Assembly (NCBI GenBank): GCA_023653785.1
Contig: JAMKCH010002913.1
Span: 1 to 64,000 of the forward strand
Reading direction: 5' to 3'
DNA from: Ophioderma brevispina
Lineage: Eukaryota > Echinodermata > Ophiuroidea > Amphilepidida > Ophiodermatidae
Length of the DNA stretch: 64,000 bases
Position numbers and translations under genes: made by a program. The notes beneath the pieces were generated by a model. It did not search any database. It was given only the letters and a program-made list of their open reading frames with translations, and was not told the DNA's origin. This document shows positions 1 through 13,306 of the stretch, in pieces (positions within the stretch are counted from its first letter, which is position 1; each line of letters begins with the position of its first letter).

Positions 1-2082
1 CACAGTGTTAGTGTAGATGGACGATGCACTGTATGGCACCCGTTTGTCTCAGATGTCCAAAATTCTAGCTCATGACCAATTTTTAGGTGATGTAGGTAAG
101 ACTTCATTTTTCCATAAAAATTGATGGACAAATTTAACATGTGGGTGAGGTGATGATTGGTTGAATTATTGGTTGGCTTGTACAAATGCCATAGGCAAAA
201 ATGGAAATCGGACGCTTTTTTAGTATTTTTTTTAAATGCGAAAAATCCTTGTTGATCAATGGGGGAGGAGGGAATAGAAAGAGGTCCATATGCCCCTCCC
301 CCCATGATTAGAGAGTAAATAAGATGTAATAATGACAAAACTGCCATTGCCTCTGAAATCTAACGTGGGGTTCTCCCGTATACATGTATATCTAGAATGA
401 AATCGATGGATATAATGGGTCACAATGTGGTTTGGGAATGTAACAGTGAAAAACATTAGGCCCCCGGATAAATCCTATTCCAAAATAAAGCGACACTATT
501 TTTTATATATTGAAAGAAAAAAGAAAAATCTCATGACATCCCGTTGTGAGCCCCGTAGTGGGAATTAAAATCACATTTGATATATTTATAGAAGTGAAAT
601 TTAAAAAAAAAAAAACTAAATGCTATTTTCCCCCAATGCCACAAAAGGGGCAAGAGTCAATTTTTTTGCTCTATATATTGATAAAAAGGGAAATGTGGAA
701 ATCTTCACAAGAGTACTCTCTTGGTGTTGATTATGATGTTCAAGCGGGGGGGGGGCGGGGGCAAAGGGACACGGGGTCCATTTTTTCCTTTAAAAAAATC
801 ACGTTTGTCGAAATCCCACACTCCCAAATAAAATCCTTGAAACTAGTCTACAGATTTCATGATCTCAGTTCGCGCCTAATTAATGTCAGATTTCAATAAG
901 CTTTATTCATCACAAAGATATCTGAAATAACAGAATATTTTCAAATATTCAAATTCTCATGGGCGAAAAAGGCACTTAAAAGCATTATTTTAGACACTTA
1001 AAATGGCAAAGCACTACACTTTTAGTATGGTCCCAGCTAGGGATTGTGATTAAAATTCAAGTTTTAAGTTAAAATGTTGAAAAATAAAATTTCAAAATAT
1101 ATGTATCTATTTTTATCTTTCAATCTATAGATAAATTGATATCATTGGCAAAGAGTTGGTTCATAGCTACCCAATTAACGTAGACCCAACTAGTGCTTTG
1201 TTAAAAAAGGGAAAGGAAAAAGAATGGAGGTACTCAAAAGTTCCGGTCACAAGTACAATGACATGTATGTGCTGCACTTCATTCCCAACGAGGGCTCTTA
1301 TGGTGAGATGAATAAATGTAGAAAACTGCCCAAAATTAGGGATCTAGCATTTCACCTAATATTATTATAAATGTTAGTTATAGCAAACACCTTTTTTCAT
1401 TTCATTTTCCACTCTGTCTTCAATATTTAAATGCAAGATTTGCTTCAAAATCTAGGCTCCTTGTTATCATTCGTATACTTTCTGCAGCGTCAGCCGCCGT
1501 CGTCTGCTTGAGTTTACCTACTGGACGCATGTCGGCGCTATTCCCCATGTAGTGATTTTGATGACGTAGCAGCGTTACATCGTTCACCGTGTTATTTAGG
1601 CGGAGTGTCCCATCTTGGTTAAGATGGGTAGGCGAACTTTGTCAAAAGTGGACTCTTTCCCCAAATATGAACCTATTCCAATAGGACGAATTCGGCAAAA
1701 TTAACCTCTTTCTATCAAAGATTTCGCCTTTTATTGCAAAACGCAAAACAAACACAAACGAACAAAAAGCAGCAAAACCACAAACGAAAAAAAGAACACT
1801 AAAAAAATTTCTTGCTCTCTACGTTCGTAAACAACATTTTTTTGTTTTTCCTTTGTGGAAGAAATTTCATTACTGAAATTAAAATTTGTGTTCTCATCTG
1901 GGTGATCGATTTGTTAAGGGTTTTTTTGTTTGTTTTTGGATGGGATCAATATGCGCGGTAAAGTGAGGGCCAATCAGTGTAAGGTATGGCATAATATTGT
2001 AACCGTCTTTTCGCACTTAGGCCTAATAATTCAAGTTAAAGGTCCATGGACCGATCGCTAATAGCCTCGTCCCCAGAAGCCC
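1..2082. other. Non-coding stretch, no gene seen
   Basis: I see no convincing exon, RNA gene or mobile element here. The sequence is AT-rich with several A and T runs. The only distinct compositional feature is a G-rich tract at 746-769 made of G runs broken by single C or A bases, which could form a G-quadruplex. The open frames in this stretch are short and low in complexity. Confidence 0.6.
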
Positions 2083-5000
2083 AGATTTTACCGGAAGTGG
2101 TCGAAATTTTGGTATCAAAAGAAAGCTGCTATTTTTCTCACTTACCCTGTGAAATCTTAGGGCTAAATGATGTTTGGTTCGGGAGTTATGAGCGAAAGTG
2201 TACTCCATTTTGGTCGACCAATATTAGTTTTACAGAGTACTCTATGGGGCTCACAAATCACGTTTCTTGCTGTCACATCAAAACGGATTGAAATATCGAC
2301 GCGAAACTTTACAGATGGGTTTTTGGGTGAAGACCATTTTATCAAGATTAAAACTTTATATACTTAAATCGGACCATCCCCCTTTAATATATACTTATAT
2401 TTAAGGCTTATAAGCTGCATTTGACCCACTCTAACGTTAAACCTTCGCGTGTACGTCTTACCAACTTCTTGTAGTTCCTGACAATTTGTGGTAACTTAGT
2501 GTTGATGAGTAGGGTGTTTAGCAATATGGCCGTCTACGCTGACATCACAAGTCATATGTTGGCTATTTTGAGGTGATGATTCCCATAGCCGCCGTGTAAA
2601 CGGGAACCATATGAGCCGTATTTTTACTTTTAAGTGATAGCAGTAGACTGGAATGGTAGCCGTTAGCTAGAAATTTGGGAAATCCGTTTCATACATTTTT
2701 TAAGTTATTTTGTATTTCCTTTAATGGATGTTACTACCAGGACTAGGTGTAAAGTAAAGTACAAGAATTACTAAGTGTTCATCATAACTTTTATTGATGT
2801 TGTTTCACTTCTGATATGAAAATAATAGGCCTAACTGCTGATGATTTGAACAACGCGCGTAGCGGAAGGCGCTTTACCAGGGTGGCTTTAGCATCATTTC
2901 CTGCCCAACACGGCAAATGCCGCTATCGGCTGTTTCTACTGGTGAAATAGCGGTATGCAACAAACACGCGATACAACGGTTTTGAAGGCCAATCTTCAAA
3001 CTTCATGCGTAGTAAAACAAATAAGAATTTATCCGCTTTTTTGACACAGAGCACATTTACGCTTTAAAACGAAACACGTGTGGGCCTACAAAGGCTTTTT
3101 ACATTATTTCTAATAAGCAGGCTATTGTGTGTATGTTTCAAGGGTTATACAACCCACCGTTGTGTCAGAGAAACACCCAAGTTTTAAACAGCAATACCAA
3201 CAGTATGCAAGGTCTATTATACGTATTTGCTATACAGCTCTTAACAGAGAACTCGGTGAGTCAATCGATTTTAAGAGCTCAGACCCAGCGTTAAAAACAA
3301 AGAGGAAATTCCGTGACCATGGAGTTCGCTAGAAAAAACGCATCAAAATCTATCTAGTATAGTGTACTCCACGGTCATCTCTAGGGGTATCCTCCTCCCC
3401 CCTAAATGACGCCGGAATTTACAGGAAGTGGTCGAACGAATTTGGTGGTATCAAAAGACAAGCGCTTATTTTTCTCACTTCTTACCCTGTGAAATCTTAG
3501 GCCTAAATGATGTTTTTTTTTTGGATTCGGGAGTTTATGCAGCGAAAGTGTACTCCATTTTGGTCGACCAATATTAGTTTTACCAGAACTTATGGGGCTC
3601 AAAACATCACGTTTTCTTGCTGTCACATCAAAAGGATTGAAATATTCGGACGCGAAACTTTCCAGATGGGTTTTTGGGTGAAGACCCATTTTATCAAGAT
3701 TAAAACTTTATATACTAACTGGCGACATACCCCTTTAATACTATAATTATATTTCAAGGCTTATAAGCTGCATTTGACCCACTCTAACGTAAACTTCGCG
3801 TGTACGTCTTACAACTCTTGTTAGTTCTGACAATTTGTCGTTAATTAGTGTTGATGAGTAGGGTGTTTAGCAATATGGCCGTCTACGCTGACATAGGTTG
3901 GCATTTTGAGGTGAGGATTCCATAGCCGCCGTGTAAAACGGGAAAACACCACACTATGAGCCGTATTTTTACTTTTAAGTTGATAGCATAGCAGTAGACA
4001 TGGTGGAATGGTAGCCGTTAGCTAGAAATTTGGGAAATCCGTTTTATCCAGATCAAGTAGAAACAGACCATCGCCCGATCTGGTAATTTTTTCTAATTTT
4101 TTTTTTTTACGCGGTACGGCGGTTTCTACTGCGGGGACACGGCAAAAAGCGGCTTTGATGACCCGCTATGGACCCGGTTTTTCCGCTATCTCAGGCTGTT
4201 ATATTGAATGCACATACCGGTATGTGGAATGCTCGACTGCACTTACCGATCATGCTTTGATAGACCCCCCCAAAAAAAAAAGACGGGGTCACAAAGATCC
4301 CCCGTTCCAGAAGAACTTCCCATGGCATTTCCTTTCTCCTGAGGTGTGTTTACTTGAGGGCCTATTCCCACGTTAATTATCATACAGTGTTGAGTTATTT
4401 TTGGTATTTCCGTTAATGGATGTTACTCCAGGACTAGGTTGTAAAAGTAAAGTACAGAATTACTAAGTGTTCATCATAACTTTTATTGATGTGTTTCATC
4501 TGATTGAAAATTATAGGCCTAAAATGCTGATGATTTGAACAACGCGCGTAGCGGAAGTCGCTTACCAGGCGTGGCTTTAGCAATCATTCTGCCAACACGG
4601 CAAATGCCGCAATCGGCTGTTTCTACTGGTGAAATAGCGGGATGCAACACGCGATACACGTTTTGAAGCCAATCTTCAAAACACTTATGCCTTAGTAAAC
4701 AATAAGAATTGTATCCTGCTATTTTTACACAGAGCACATTTACGCGTTAAATGAAACACGTGTGGGCCTACAGGCTTTACATTATTTAATAAGGCAGGCT
4801 AATTGTGGGTATGTTCAAGGGTTTACAACCCACCCTTGTTCATAGACACACCAAGCTTTTTTTAACAGAAAATACACAGTATGCACAGGTCTATTATACG
4901 ATATTTTTTTCAGCTCTAGACAAAAGAACTCAGTAGTTCAATCGATTTTAAGAGCTCATGACCCAGCGTCAAACAAAGTAGAATATATACCGGACCGAGT

Positions 5001-8000
5001 TTTTCTAAACGAAAACAGCATCAAATTCTGATCTATTATAGTGTACTCTCAGGCTCATTATCTAGGGTATCCTCCTCCCCCCTAAATTGACGCCGGAATT
5101 ACAGGAAGTGGTCGAAAATTTGGTATCAAAGAGAAAGCTGCTATTTCTTCTCACTTACCTGTGAAATCTTAGGCCAATGATGTTGGTTGGGAGTTATGAG
5201 CGGAAGTGTACTCCCACTTTGGTCGACCAATTTAGTTTTACAGCGTGATTACTCTAGGGGCTCACAAAATGAACGTTCTTGATGTCACATCAAAATGGAT
5301 TGAATATCGCGCGAAACTTTACAGATGGGTTTTTTTGGGTGATGAAGGAACAATTTTATCAGATTAAAACTTATATACTTTAAATCAGGACCATCCCTCC
5401 TTTGATATATAATTATCTTTCAAGGATAGAAAGCTGCCATTTGAACCACTCTAACGTTAAACCTTCGCGTGTACGTCGTAACAACTTCTTGTAGTTCCTG
5501 ACAATTTGTCGTAACTTAGTGTTGATGAGTAGGGTGTAGCAATTATGGCCGTCTACGCTGACATAGGTTGGCTATTTTGAGGTGATGATTCCCATAGACG
5601 CCGTGTAACGGGAAAACCATATGAGCGTTATTTTTAATTTTAAGTGATAGCCGTAGACTGAATTTGGATAGCCGTTTTAGCTTAGAAATTTGGGAAATCC
5701 AGTTATCCAGCTCAGTAGAAACAGACCGTCCTGTATTTAAACGCGGTACGGTGTATGTTTCTACTGCCGACACGGCAAAACCGCGGCTTTTGCTGGACCC
5801 CGCTATGGACCCGGCTTTTTCCACTATCTTCAGCTGTTTTCTATTGAAGGTACATACCGGTATGTGGCATTCTAGAATGCACTTACCGATCATGCTTTCG
5901 ATAGACCCAGCCGCGGGTCAAATATATCCCCCGTTCAGAAATTCCATGCATTTCTTTCGCCTGAGGTTTGTTTGTTTTACATGTAGCCTATTCCCAAGTT
6001 ACTATCATACAGTTGTTGAGTTATTTTGTATTTTTCCCCCTTTTTAAAAAAAATGGATGTTACTACCAGGACTAGGTTTGTAAAGTAAAGTACACGAATT
6101 ACTAAGTGTTCAATCAAACGTTATTGATGTTGTTTCAATTTGATATGAAAATAATAGGCCTAACTGCTGTGATTGAACAACCGCGTAGCGGAAGTCGCTT
6201 ACCAGGGTGGTTTAGCCTCATTTCATGCCCAACACGGAAAAATGCCGCTATCGGCTGTTTCTACTGGAGACAATAGCGGTTGAAAACACGCGATACACGG
6301 TTTTGAAGCCAACCTTCAAACTTCAGGCTTAGTTAGTAAAACAAATAAGATTTATCGCTATTTGACAAGAAGACCATTTACGACTTAAATGAAACACGTG
6401 TGGGCCTACAAAGGCTTTTACATTTATTTTCTAATAAGCAGGCTAATTGTGGATGTTTCAAGGGTTATTACAAACCCACCCGTTGTTCATAGAACACACC
6501 AAGCTTTTAACAGCAATAAAACAGTATGCAAGGTCTCTTATACGATATTTTCCTATACAGCTCTATAACAAAGATAACTCGTAGTTCAATCGATTTTAAG
6601 AGCTCCATGAACCCGCGTCAACAAAGAAATATCCGACCATTTATTTCTATATAATACGAAAACAGCACAAATTTCTGATCTATTATAGTGTACCCTCATG
6701 CTCATCTCTTGGTGGTATCCTCCTCCCCCTAATTGACGCCGGATTTAAGAGGTCGAAATTTTGGTATCAAAAGAAAGCTGCTATTTTTCTCACTTAACCC
6801 AAAATAAGAAAAATGTGAAATCTTAGGCCTAAATGATGTTTGGTTCGGTGAGTTAAGACGAAAGTGGACTCCATTTTGGTCGACCATATTAGTTTTTACA
6901 GAGTCTCTATGGGGCTCACAAATCACAGTTTCTTGCTGTCACATCAAATGGGATTGAATATCGACCGCAAAACCTTACTGATGGGTTTTTTGGGTGAGAC
7001 CATTTATCACGAGTAAAATTTATATACTTGGAAATCGGACATCCCCCTTTAATATATAACTGTATATTTCAAGGCTTATAAGCTGCATTTGACCCACTCT
7101 AACGTTAAACCTTCGCGTGTACGTCTTACCAACTTCTTGTAGTTCCTGACAATTGGTCGTAGACTAGTGTTGATGAGTAGGGTGTTTAGCATATGGCCGT
7201 CTACGCTGACATAGGTGGGCTATTTTGAGGTGATGATTCCATAGCCGCCGTGTAAACGGGAACCATAGGAGCCGTATTTACTTTTAAGTGATAGCAGTGA
7301 CTGAATGGTAGGCCGTTAGCTAGAAATTTGGGAAATCCGTTTAATCCAGCTCATAGAAACAGACCGATCTGGTATTTTAACGCGGTACGGCGTGTTTCTA
7401 CTGCGACACGCAAAACGAACGCGGCTTTGGCTGACCCGCTATGGACCCGGCTTTTTCCTTTCCGCTATCTCAGCTGTTTTCTATTGAAGGCCTACCGTCT
7501 GTGGATGTGCTCGACTCACTTACCGATCATGCTTCGATAGACCCCGCCGGGGTCACAATATATCCCCCGTTCCAGAAATTTCCATGCATTTCTTTCTCCT
7601 GAGGTGTGTTTTACATGTAGGGCCTTTCCCAAGTTTACTTATCATACAGTGTGAGATTATTTTGTATTTCCTTTATGATGTTTACTTACCAACTAGGTTG
7701 TAAGTAAAGTACAAAATTACTATTGTTCATCATAACTTTTATTGTGTTGTCTCACTTCGGATCTGAAAATAATAGGCCTCACTGCTGATGATTTGAACAA
7801 CGCGCGTAGCGGAAGTCGCTTTACCAGGGTGGCTTAGCTCATTTCCTGCCCATCACGGCAATGCCGCTATCGGTTGTTTCTACTTGATAAATAGCGGTCT
7901 GCACACGCGATAGCAACTGTTTTGAAGCCAATCTTCTAAAACTCATGCTTATAAAACAAATAAGATTTTATCCTCTCTTTTTTGACACAGAGCACATTTA

Positions 8001-8335
8001 CGCTTTAAATGAAACACGTGTGGGCCTACAAAGGCTTTTACACATTACTTTTTAACTGAAGCAGGCTAATGGTGTGTTAATGTTTCAAAGGTTATACAAC
8101 CCACCCGTTGTTCATAGAACACAACCAACTTTTAACAAGCAATACAACATATGCACAGGTATATTATACGATATTTTCTATACAGCTCATCAAGAGAACA
8201 ACTCAGTAGTACAATCGATTTTTAGAGCTCATGACCCAGCTCAACAAACAAAGAAATTACGTGACCAGTAATTTCTACGAACAGCATCACATTCTGATCT
8301 ATTAATATTGTACTCCCATGCTCATCTCTATAGGT
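2083..8335 (+). repeat. Tandem array of four ~1.65-kb units
   Basis: Four direct copies lie head to tail: about 2083-3399, 3400-5084, 5085-6724 and 6725-8335. Landmarks recur in the same order in each copy. These are the GGAAGTGGTCGAA start, the block ending TTTTGGTCGACCA, the phrase GTTGATGAGTAGGGTGTT, the AACAACGCGCGTAGCGGAAG block and the ATCGATTTTAAGAGCTCATG end. Units 2 to 4 begin after a shared boundary GTATCCTCCTCCCC. Unit 1 is shorter because it lacks the 330-bp block annotated separately. No unit keeps a long common reading frame, so the short ORFs here are shadows. Copies differ mainly by 1-2 base indels. The unit could be a satellite or tandem copies of a non-autonomous transposon; I do not recognise the family. 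Confidence 0.9.
4044..4380 (+). repeat. Separable ~330-bp block within the tandem unit (unit 2 copy)
   Basis: This block is present in units 2, 3 and 4 (about 4044-4380, 5703-6008 and 7340-7640). It is cleanly absent from unit 1, where GAAATCCGTTT runs straight into the sequence that follows the block. It starts near AGTAGAAACAGACC and carries GTTTCTACTG in the opposite sense a short way in. It holds the 14-bp palindrome ACATACCGGTATGT in units 2 and 3. An inverted copy lies at 9094-9310. Together these show a mobile or recombining block. The TIR-like motif CAGTAGAAAC also occurs elsewhere in the unit, so true ends are uncertain. Confidence 0.7.
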
Positions 8336-8992
8336 ATTTTCCTTTCCCAAGAACGACTCCAACCATGTATGCCAAGCCGTTCCATTAGCATGGAGAGGAG
8401 GCTACTTACCAAGGGAAATATCAATAGAATTATTGGATTGAAAAAAGGCCACCACAAAAAATAATTACGTTAACCCTATCCATTGTACGCTGATATTAAC
8501 ATCCATGTTACATCAGTCTGTCCCTGATTACATTTACTCACCCCACTGCTGATCTTCATGAAAGAAAGTAAATAAAAAAGAAATGTGGCCTCTGCAATGA
8601 TGGTAACTAGCCACACTCCATTGATTTTAAAAGATTATAGCTTTGTGATTCCATTCACTTGCCGATTTCACAGGTCACGATTTCAAAGCCTTTTCATTTC
8701 AACTAATACGCAAATGATTCGATTCCCGGCTCTTTTTAAATTGAACACTCAAAATAGCTGCTTCATTAATTCAAAAGGTATTCAGAATTGGTCGGTTGTA
8801 AAAGGTTTGCAGAGGGCAGCTTATACTTACTTACAGGACAGTATACCTGTTCAGATTATAAATGACCGAAGGTTGGACAAAAGTGATATCTTTGGACAAC
8901 TGGCAAATATATACCAGAAGACAGTACATCTTTACTTTTGATCATCATCCCTGCCCATCCAAGCACCAAAGATCGCTCTTCAGAAAACGTAC
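8336..8992. other. Unique spacer after the tandem array
   Basis: About 650 bases separate the end of unit 4 (CTCATCTCTATAGGTAT) from a second unit-boundary phrase at 8993 (ACTATAGGTGGTATCCTCCT). I see no gene. The two flanking phrases would be adjacent in a normal unit junction, so this spacer looks like an insertion at a unit boundary. A 118-codon open frame from 8585 shows no recognisable motif. Confidence 0.5.
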
Positions 8993-9093
8993 TATAGGTG
9001 GTATCCTCCTCCCCCCCACCCCTAAATTGACGCGGGTCGGGCTGTTTCTACTGAGCAGGATAACGGATCGACCCGCTTCCGACGCGGAAAATG

Positions 9094-9310
9094 TCCCCAG
9101 TAGAAAACATTCTTCAAGAGAAAGAAATGCATGGAACCGGGGGAAATATTGTGACCCCGACCGGATCCGTCGAAAGCATGATAGCGGTAAGTGCAGTCGA
9201 GCATGCCACATACCGGGATGTCCCTTCAATAGAAACAGCTGAGATAGCGGAAAAAGCAGGGTCCATAGCGGGTCAGCAAAGGCCGCTTTTTGCCGTGTCG
9301 GCAGTAGTAT
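9094..9310 (-). repeat. Inverted copy of the 330-bp block
   Basis: Read on the minus strand, this matches the block at 4044-4380 and its unit 3 and 4 equivalents. The order on the plus strand is AGAAAGAAATGCATGGAA, then GAAAGCATGAT, then CACATACCGGGATGT, then GTCCATAGCGGGTC, ending TTTTTGCCGTGTCGGCAG. It is cleaner than the array copies, with few indels. It follows a plus-oriented unit-boundary piece at 8993-9031, so the orientation flips at about 9040. Overlapping long frames on both strands here are repeat shadows. Confidence 0.85.
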
Positions 9311-9319
9311 AGTTTTAGT

Positions 9320-11755
9320 AGAAACACACTCATAGACGCCATTCCAGTATACAATACATTCACCTGTCAATGATACCCGGGCAATCGCCTAAACATGGAT
9401 CGATTAACAGCTGAATGTATTGTAAGTCCCTGGAATGATGCATCTTGTCCACTCCAAATGTCTGGGGGTGAAGTAATATGAATACGGTCGATAAACCTCA
9501 GAAGGTCTGTAGATGATGTGCCATCAACGGTGCCACAGGAGTCGATCGTATCAACAGCAATATGCACCGATGGGGCGGGGCCATCGCCAGCCTGCCGATG
9601 TTTGGGGATTCTCCATCACAGACTTCGGATTCAACAGATTCAAGAGTGCCCTACCTTTCGTCCACCGGGGGACAAGACTTCTAAACCCCAACCAATCAAA
9701 CAGTGAGCTGGCTCACCGTTTACACAATTTTTAGCTGCTGCCTCATACTCAAGACGAAGAAACGAGCCCTGGTCTACTTCTGACATGTTAGAGGTGTGAA
9801 GAATATGATGCATTAATCGCCTTATCACTACAATTGGCGCCTAAAAAAAGTGGGCCACATGTTAGGAGCCGGCGTATCATGGATACACGCGGCCCCGGAT
9901 CAGCTAACTAAGGCCGCGGCTTCCAGTGGGCTACTGACTGCATCAGGCACGATGCAAGTTTTTATTAGCCTCTTACTCAAACTATTTTCATAAGCTTACG
10001 CAAAAGATGATGCGGCTCTGTGCTAAAGCAAACCGATTTGTGCAAACTTCGCAAACCCTTACAAGTGATAATTGATCGGTCAATACAGCCCCAATGATAA
10101 GAGGTTGATGACCTTCAGGTGGTCCTGGGTTGCGAGCAGCCCAATTTCAATTAGACCTGATCTGGCCCTTTGCTGTTATTTTGACATAAATTGAAAATGT
10201 GTACTTTTGGCCTATGATAACATTTATAATATTGCGTTTTGCTGTGGGACAAATGTAGTTTTAATCAAAAAAAATGGTGTAAATGAGAAAAAATCAGTCC
10301 AGGTTTGATATATTTAAAACATAATTGCTGTACATGTTGGAAAATTGGTGGGGGCTGTAAGAAATTACAAAGTGGACAAAGAGTGAGATAGGGAGAGTGA
10401 GTATGAGAGAGTAGCAGGGTTAGAGCTGGGGGAGGACACTCAACTTTTAAGGTTGTAGGGATTAGCAATGTTGGCCCCGACTTCCGAACATTGAATTATT
10501 GTTCATTGGATATTTTTCGATAAAGTGTCTTTGTCAAGCTGATATTAAACAAAATCAACGTAAAAACTGAAGTCAAAACAACAATTCCCACTGGCACAAA
10601 CCAAAAAGATATAACAAATTACGGGTTTTAATCGAAGTTTCTTTACTTGTTTAAATGCTCTTGTACTTGAAAATTTTAACAGTTTCAAATAAAATAATTT
10701 TAGACGAGGCCCTAGAACAAAAGATAGTAAAATGATATAAAACTTTAACAAAATATACATGGCGTAAACAAATTCACATTTAACCGGATTTCTTTCTTCT
10801 TTTTTTCAAGGATTTGCAAGAACTTTAGAACATGTTTTTTTTAAAACTCTGAACAAAAAAAGAAAGAAAAAAAGAGAATCTGGCCAGTAAAAGGCCGAAA
10901 TAGTATAATGTTCTATAACGCAGTAAAAAAAACCGCCACAGCTTTTTTGACATAAACGCATAGTGCTATAGCAATTTAAAATACGTAAAAACACTAAGAC
11001 AATTTTTTTTTCTTTTTGGCACTAATACAGTTCATCTTAATATTAACATTAAACATGTTTGCAAAAGAATTTAACCAACCTTTGGAAATTATTTGAAGCA
11101 TTTCTGGGGGAAAATGCTATTCAGTACAAAAAAAAAAAACCATTTACGTCCTGTTTTAGGGAAATATTGGAAACTAACTTGGTACTTGTTCGCTATATTC
11201 GGTGATGGATTGTATAAGTTATAATAATAGTATGATAAATGTCAAGTAGAAATTGCATATAAACAAACAAAACGAAAAATGTACAATGAAAATGTATAAT
11301 TTGCTTGTTGTCCTATGGATGGATTTCCCATGCCTCACGTAAAGTAGTGTTTACTACAGCGTTTTTGTCATATGCCGATCATTCGTAAATTATTACAGCA
11401 CAGCGTTCTTTCTGTTGTGCATCAGGCGTATTTTCACAGAAAAAAGGGTCCTTTTCTACACAAGTCCCTATACACAAAAGTGTTCAAATAGTTAAGATTT
11501 CCAAAAGTATTCAAATTCCAAACTCTTTATTGGTTTTGACACTGGTTCCAAGAGCTATACCGTTATAGGCCAATAGAAGGCGGACGCAGTTAGTTTTACA
11601 AAGAGCCGGTAATAAATACACCAAATATGGCACAAATAATAATCGAAAAAAAAAACAACCGTGAAACCCCAAAATTGTAACTGAAAACAGTATTCAGTTT
11701 AGTGATATACAGTATAACTAACATATAAAATTAATATGCATACCGTTTCGGGGAT
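9320..11755. other. Non-coding stretch
   Basis: No gene or known repeat is recognised. There is a short hairpin with arms CGCGGCC and GGCCGCG near 9888-9918. From about 10000 the sequence becomes AT-rich with homopolymer runs, and open frames are short and low in complexity. Confidence 0.5.
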
Positions 11756-11759
11756 GAGA

Positions 11760-12305
11760 TTACTGTGAAGTATGCCTGGAATGGGCTGATGGAAGGCGCG
11801 ACGTGACCTGTCGTAATGCCGGCAAGTTCACGGAAGCGATCTCTAGGTATAGCAGCCAGGGTTGCGCATGAATAACTTTCTGGGAACCCTACAGGCGATA
11901 TTTGTTAAAAAGCCTTAGGGAGTTTAATTGATTGTCCGCCCTATAAATTCTTTTTGTCCAGTCATGAAATTGTTTTATTATTTGCTATGAGCAAAACACA
12001 GTAATAACACATATAAAACACACGTGCTAACCATATCCTACTATCTGTCGGTGTGAGCGCATATACCGTTAAGTATACATGACAGAAGGCGCAACCTGAA
12101 ATGGTCTGTTAGCGGATAAGTTCGCGGATGGAAGCGATTCATGTCTACCGCTGATATGCACGTTGGGGTACATATAGATAACTTAATTTTTGGAAACCTT
12201 CTACATCGCTATTTTATCTGTAAAAGTCTCAAAGAGTAAAGTGATTGTCGTTCTATAGCTTTCTGGTTTGTCTAGCTATGAATTGTTTATTATTTATTAT
12301 CTCTC
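11760..12305 (+). repeat. Diverged tandem duplication, ~300-bp period
   Basis: Two direct copies, about 11760-11990 and 12060-12300, share ordered blocks. These are GAAGGCGC followed by AACCTGA or GACGTGA, AAGTTCRCGGA followed by GAAGCGAT, a GGRAACC block, and an ending close to ATGAAWTTGTTTATTATTT. Conservation is blocky rather than uniform, and neither copy has a sustained reading frame. It could be an old duplication of a non-coding element or repeat; nothing identifies it. Confidence 0.65.
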
Positions 12306-12616
12306 AGTGAGATCAATATTAAGTTACTAAGCTTCCTACAGTTTCGCACTCAGAAAGATGTGTTAAAAATGTTTGTGCGTGATTTATGTGTATCATGTGG
12401 AAATACTCGAATTCCCGTAATCGAAATAATAAGTACTAGTAATTGAATGATCTGTGTGACAGTTATAGGAATTATACTGTGTGAAGTAAAATAGTTATTC
12501 TAACATGCATATGTTGACTTTAATAATTAAAATGTTTAAAAGAAGTTTTTTTTTTAAAATAGATTAATTTTTCAAAATACATTTGTGTGTTTGTAAATGT
12601 GGTGACCCGTGTGTAA

Positions 12617-12967
12617 TTGGTTATCAAGGGTTTCGTCGTGCACAGTGAGAGCGGCGTTACTAATGAAGACCAATCAAGTTATTATATACGCTCCGACAAG
12701 AAAGCAAACATTAATTATCGGATCAACGTATTAACGCTTGGCGGCAGGACTGCGAAGCGATGCAAATCAGACATTCAAACACCCTCTTCTACTGTCTGTT
12801 CAATTAACTTAGATGTCTGTTTTTTTATTAATTATTTCATTCAAAATACCCCTTCTGCTGATAAATCAACGAAAGAAAGTTTGTTGGGTATCTTTGGACC
12901 TAAGACGTGTTTTACATTACAAAAGGAATGGAACAATTTAAACCTTCAAAATCTATTGAAATCTTAG
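12617..12967 (+). CDS. Unidentified 116-codon open frame (doubtful)
   Basis: An ATG-started frame of 116 codons ends in TAG. The product is mixed in composition, with no signal peptide, membrane segment or motif that I recognise. It ends in an Asn- and Leu-rich tail. It sits about 340 bases before the 107-bp hairpin array. An overlapping 100-codon frame runs on the minus strand at 12964-13266, which weakens the case for either. In a 64-kb AT-rich window an ORF of this length can occur by chance. It could be a terminal exon or a transposon remnant. I list it only as a candidate. Confidence 0.15.
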   Translation: MVIKGFVVHSESGVTNEDQSSYYIRSDKKANINYRINVLTLGGRTAKRCKSDIQTPSSTVCSINLDVCFFINYFIQNTPSADKSTKESLLGIFGPKTCFTLQKEWNNLNLQNLLKS

Positions 12968-13306
12968 TATTTCACCCTCGTTTTGAAAAGGAGCGAATAA
13001 TGTTTGGTACCATTAGTAAGTACGTTTTGTGGAAGGTTCCATTGACTCCACTTTGAAGGTAGTAAAAGGTTATCGTCGGAGATATGATTCACGATCAATA
13101 TTGTCTGCCAATTCTCAACTTTGTTCAAAAGGAACAAATCCGAACCGTTGTTATTTGCACTGAAGTTTTGCAATACCAACGAGATGGATATTGAATGATC
13201 AACGGCATTAACTTGATGGAGGCTTTTATACAGGAGAGCTGTAATGATTCTTTGTTCAATAACCAAATGAATAAAAAAGACCGACTCTGTTAAAGTATCG
13301 TTTTCA

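Noticed and set aside
8945..9370. A 141-codon minus-strand frame and overlapping plus-strand frames of 126 and 73 codons
   Set aside because: They lie on the inverted copy of the 330-bp repeat block. Three frames are open at once and no frame is kept in the other copies.
12964..13266. A 100-codon minus-strand frame beside array 1
   Set aside because: It overlaps the end of an opposing frame, has no motif, and is within the length expected by chance in AT-rich DNA of this size.
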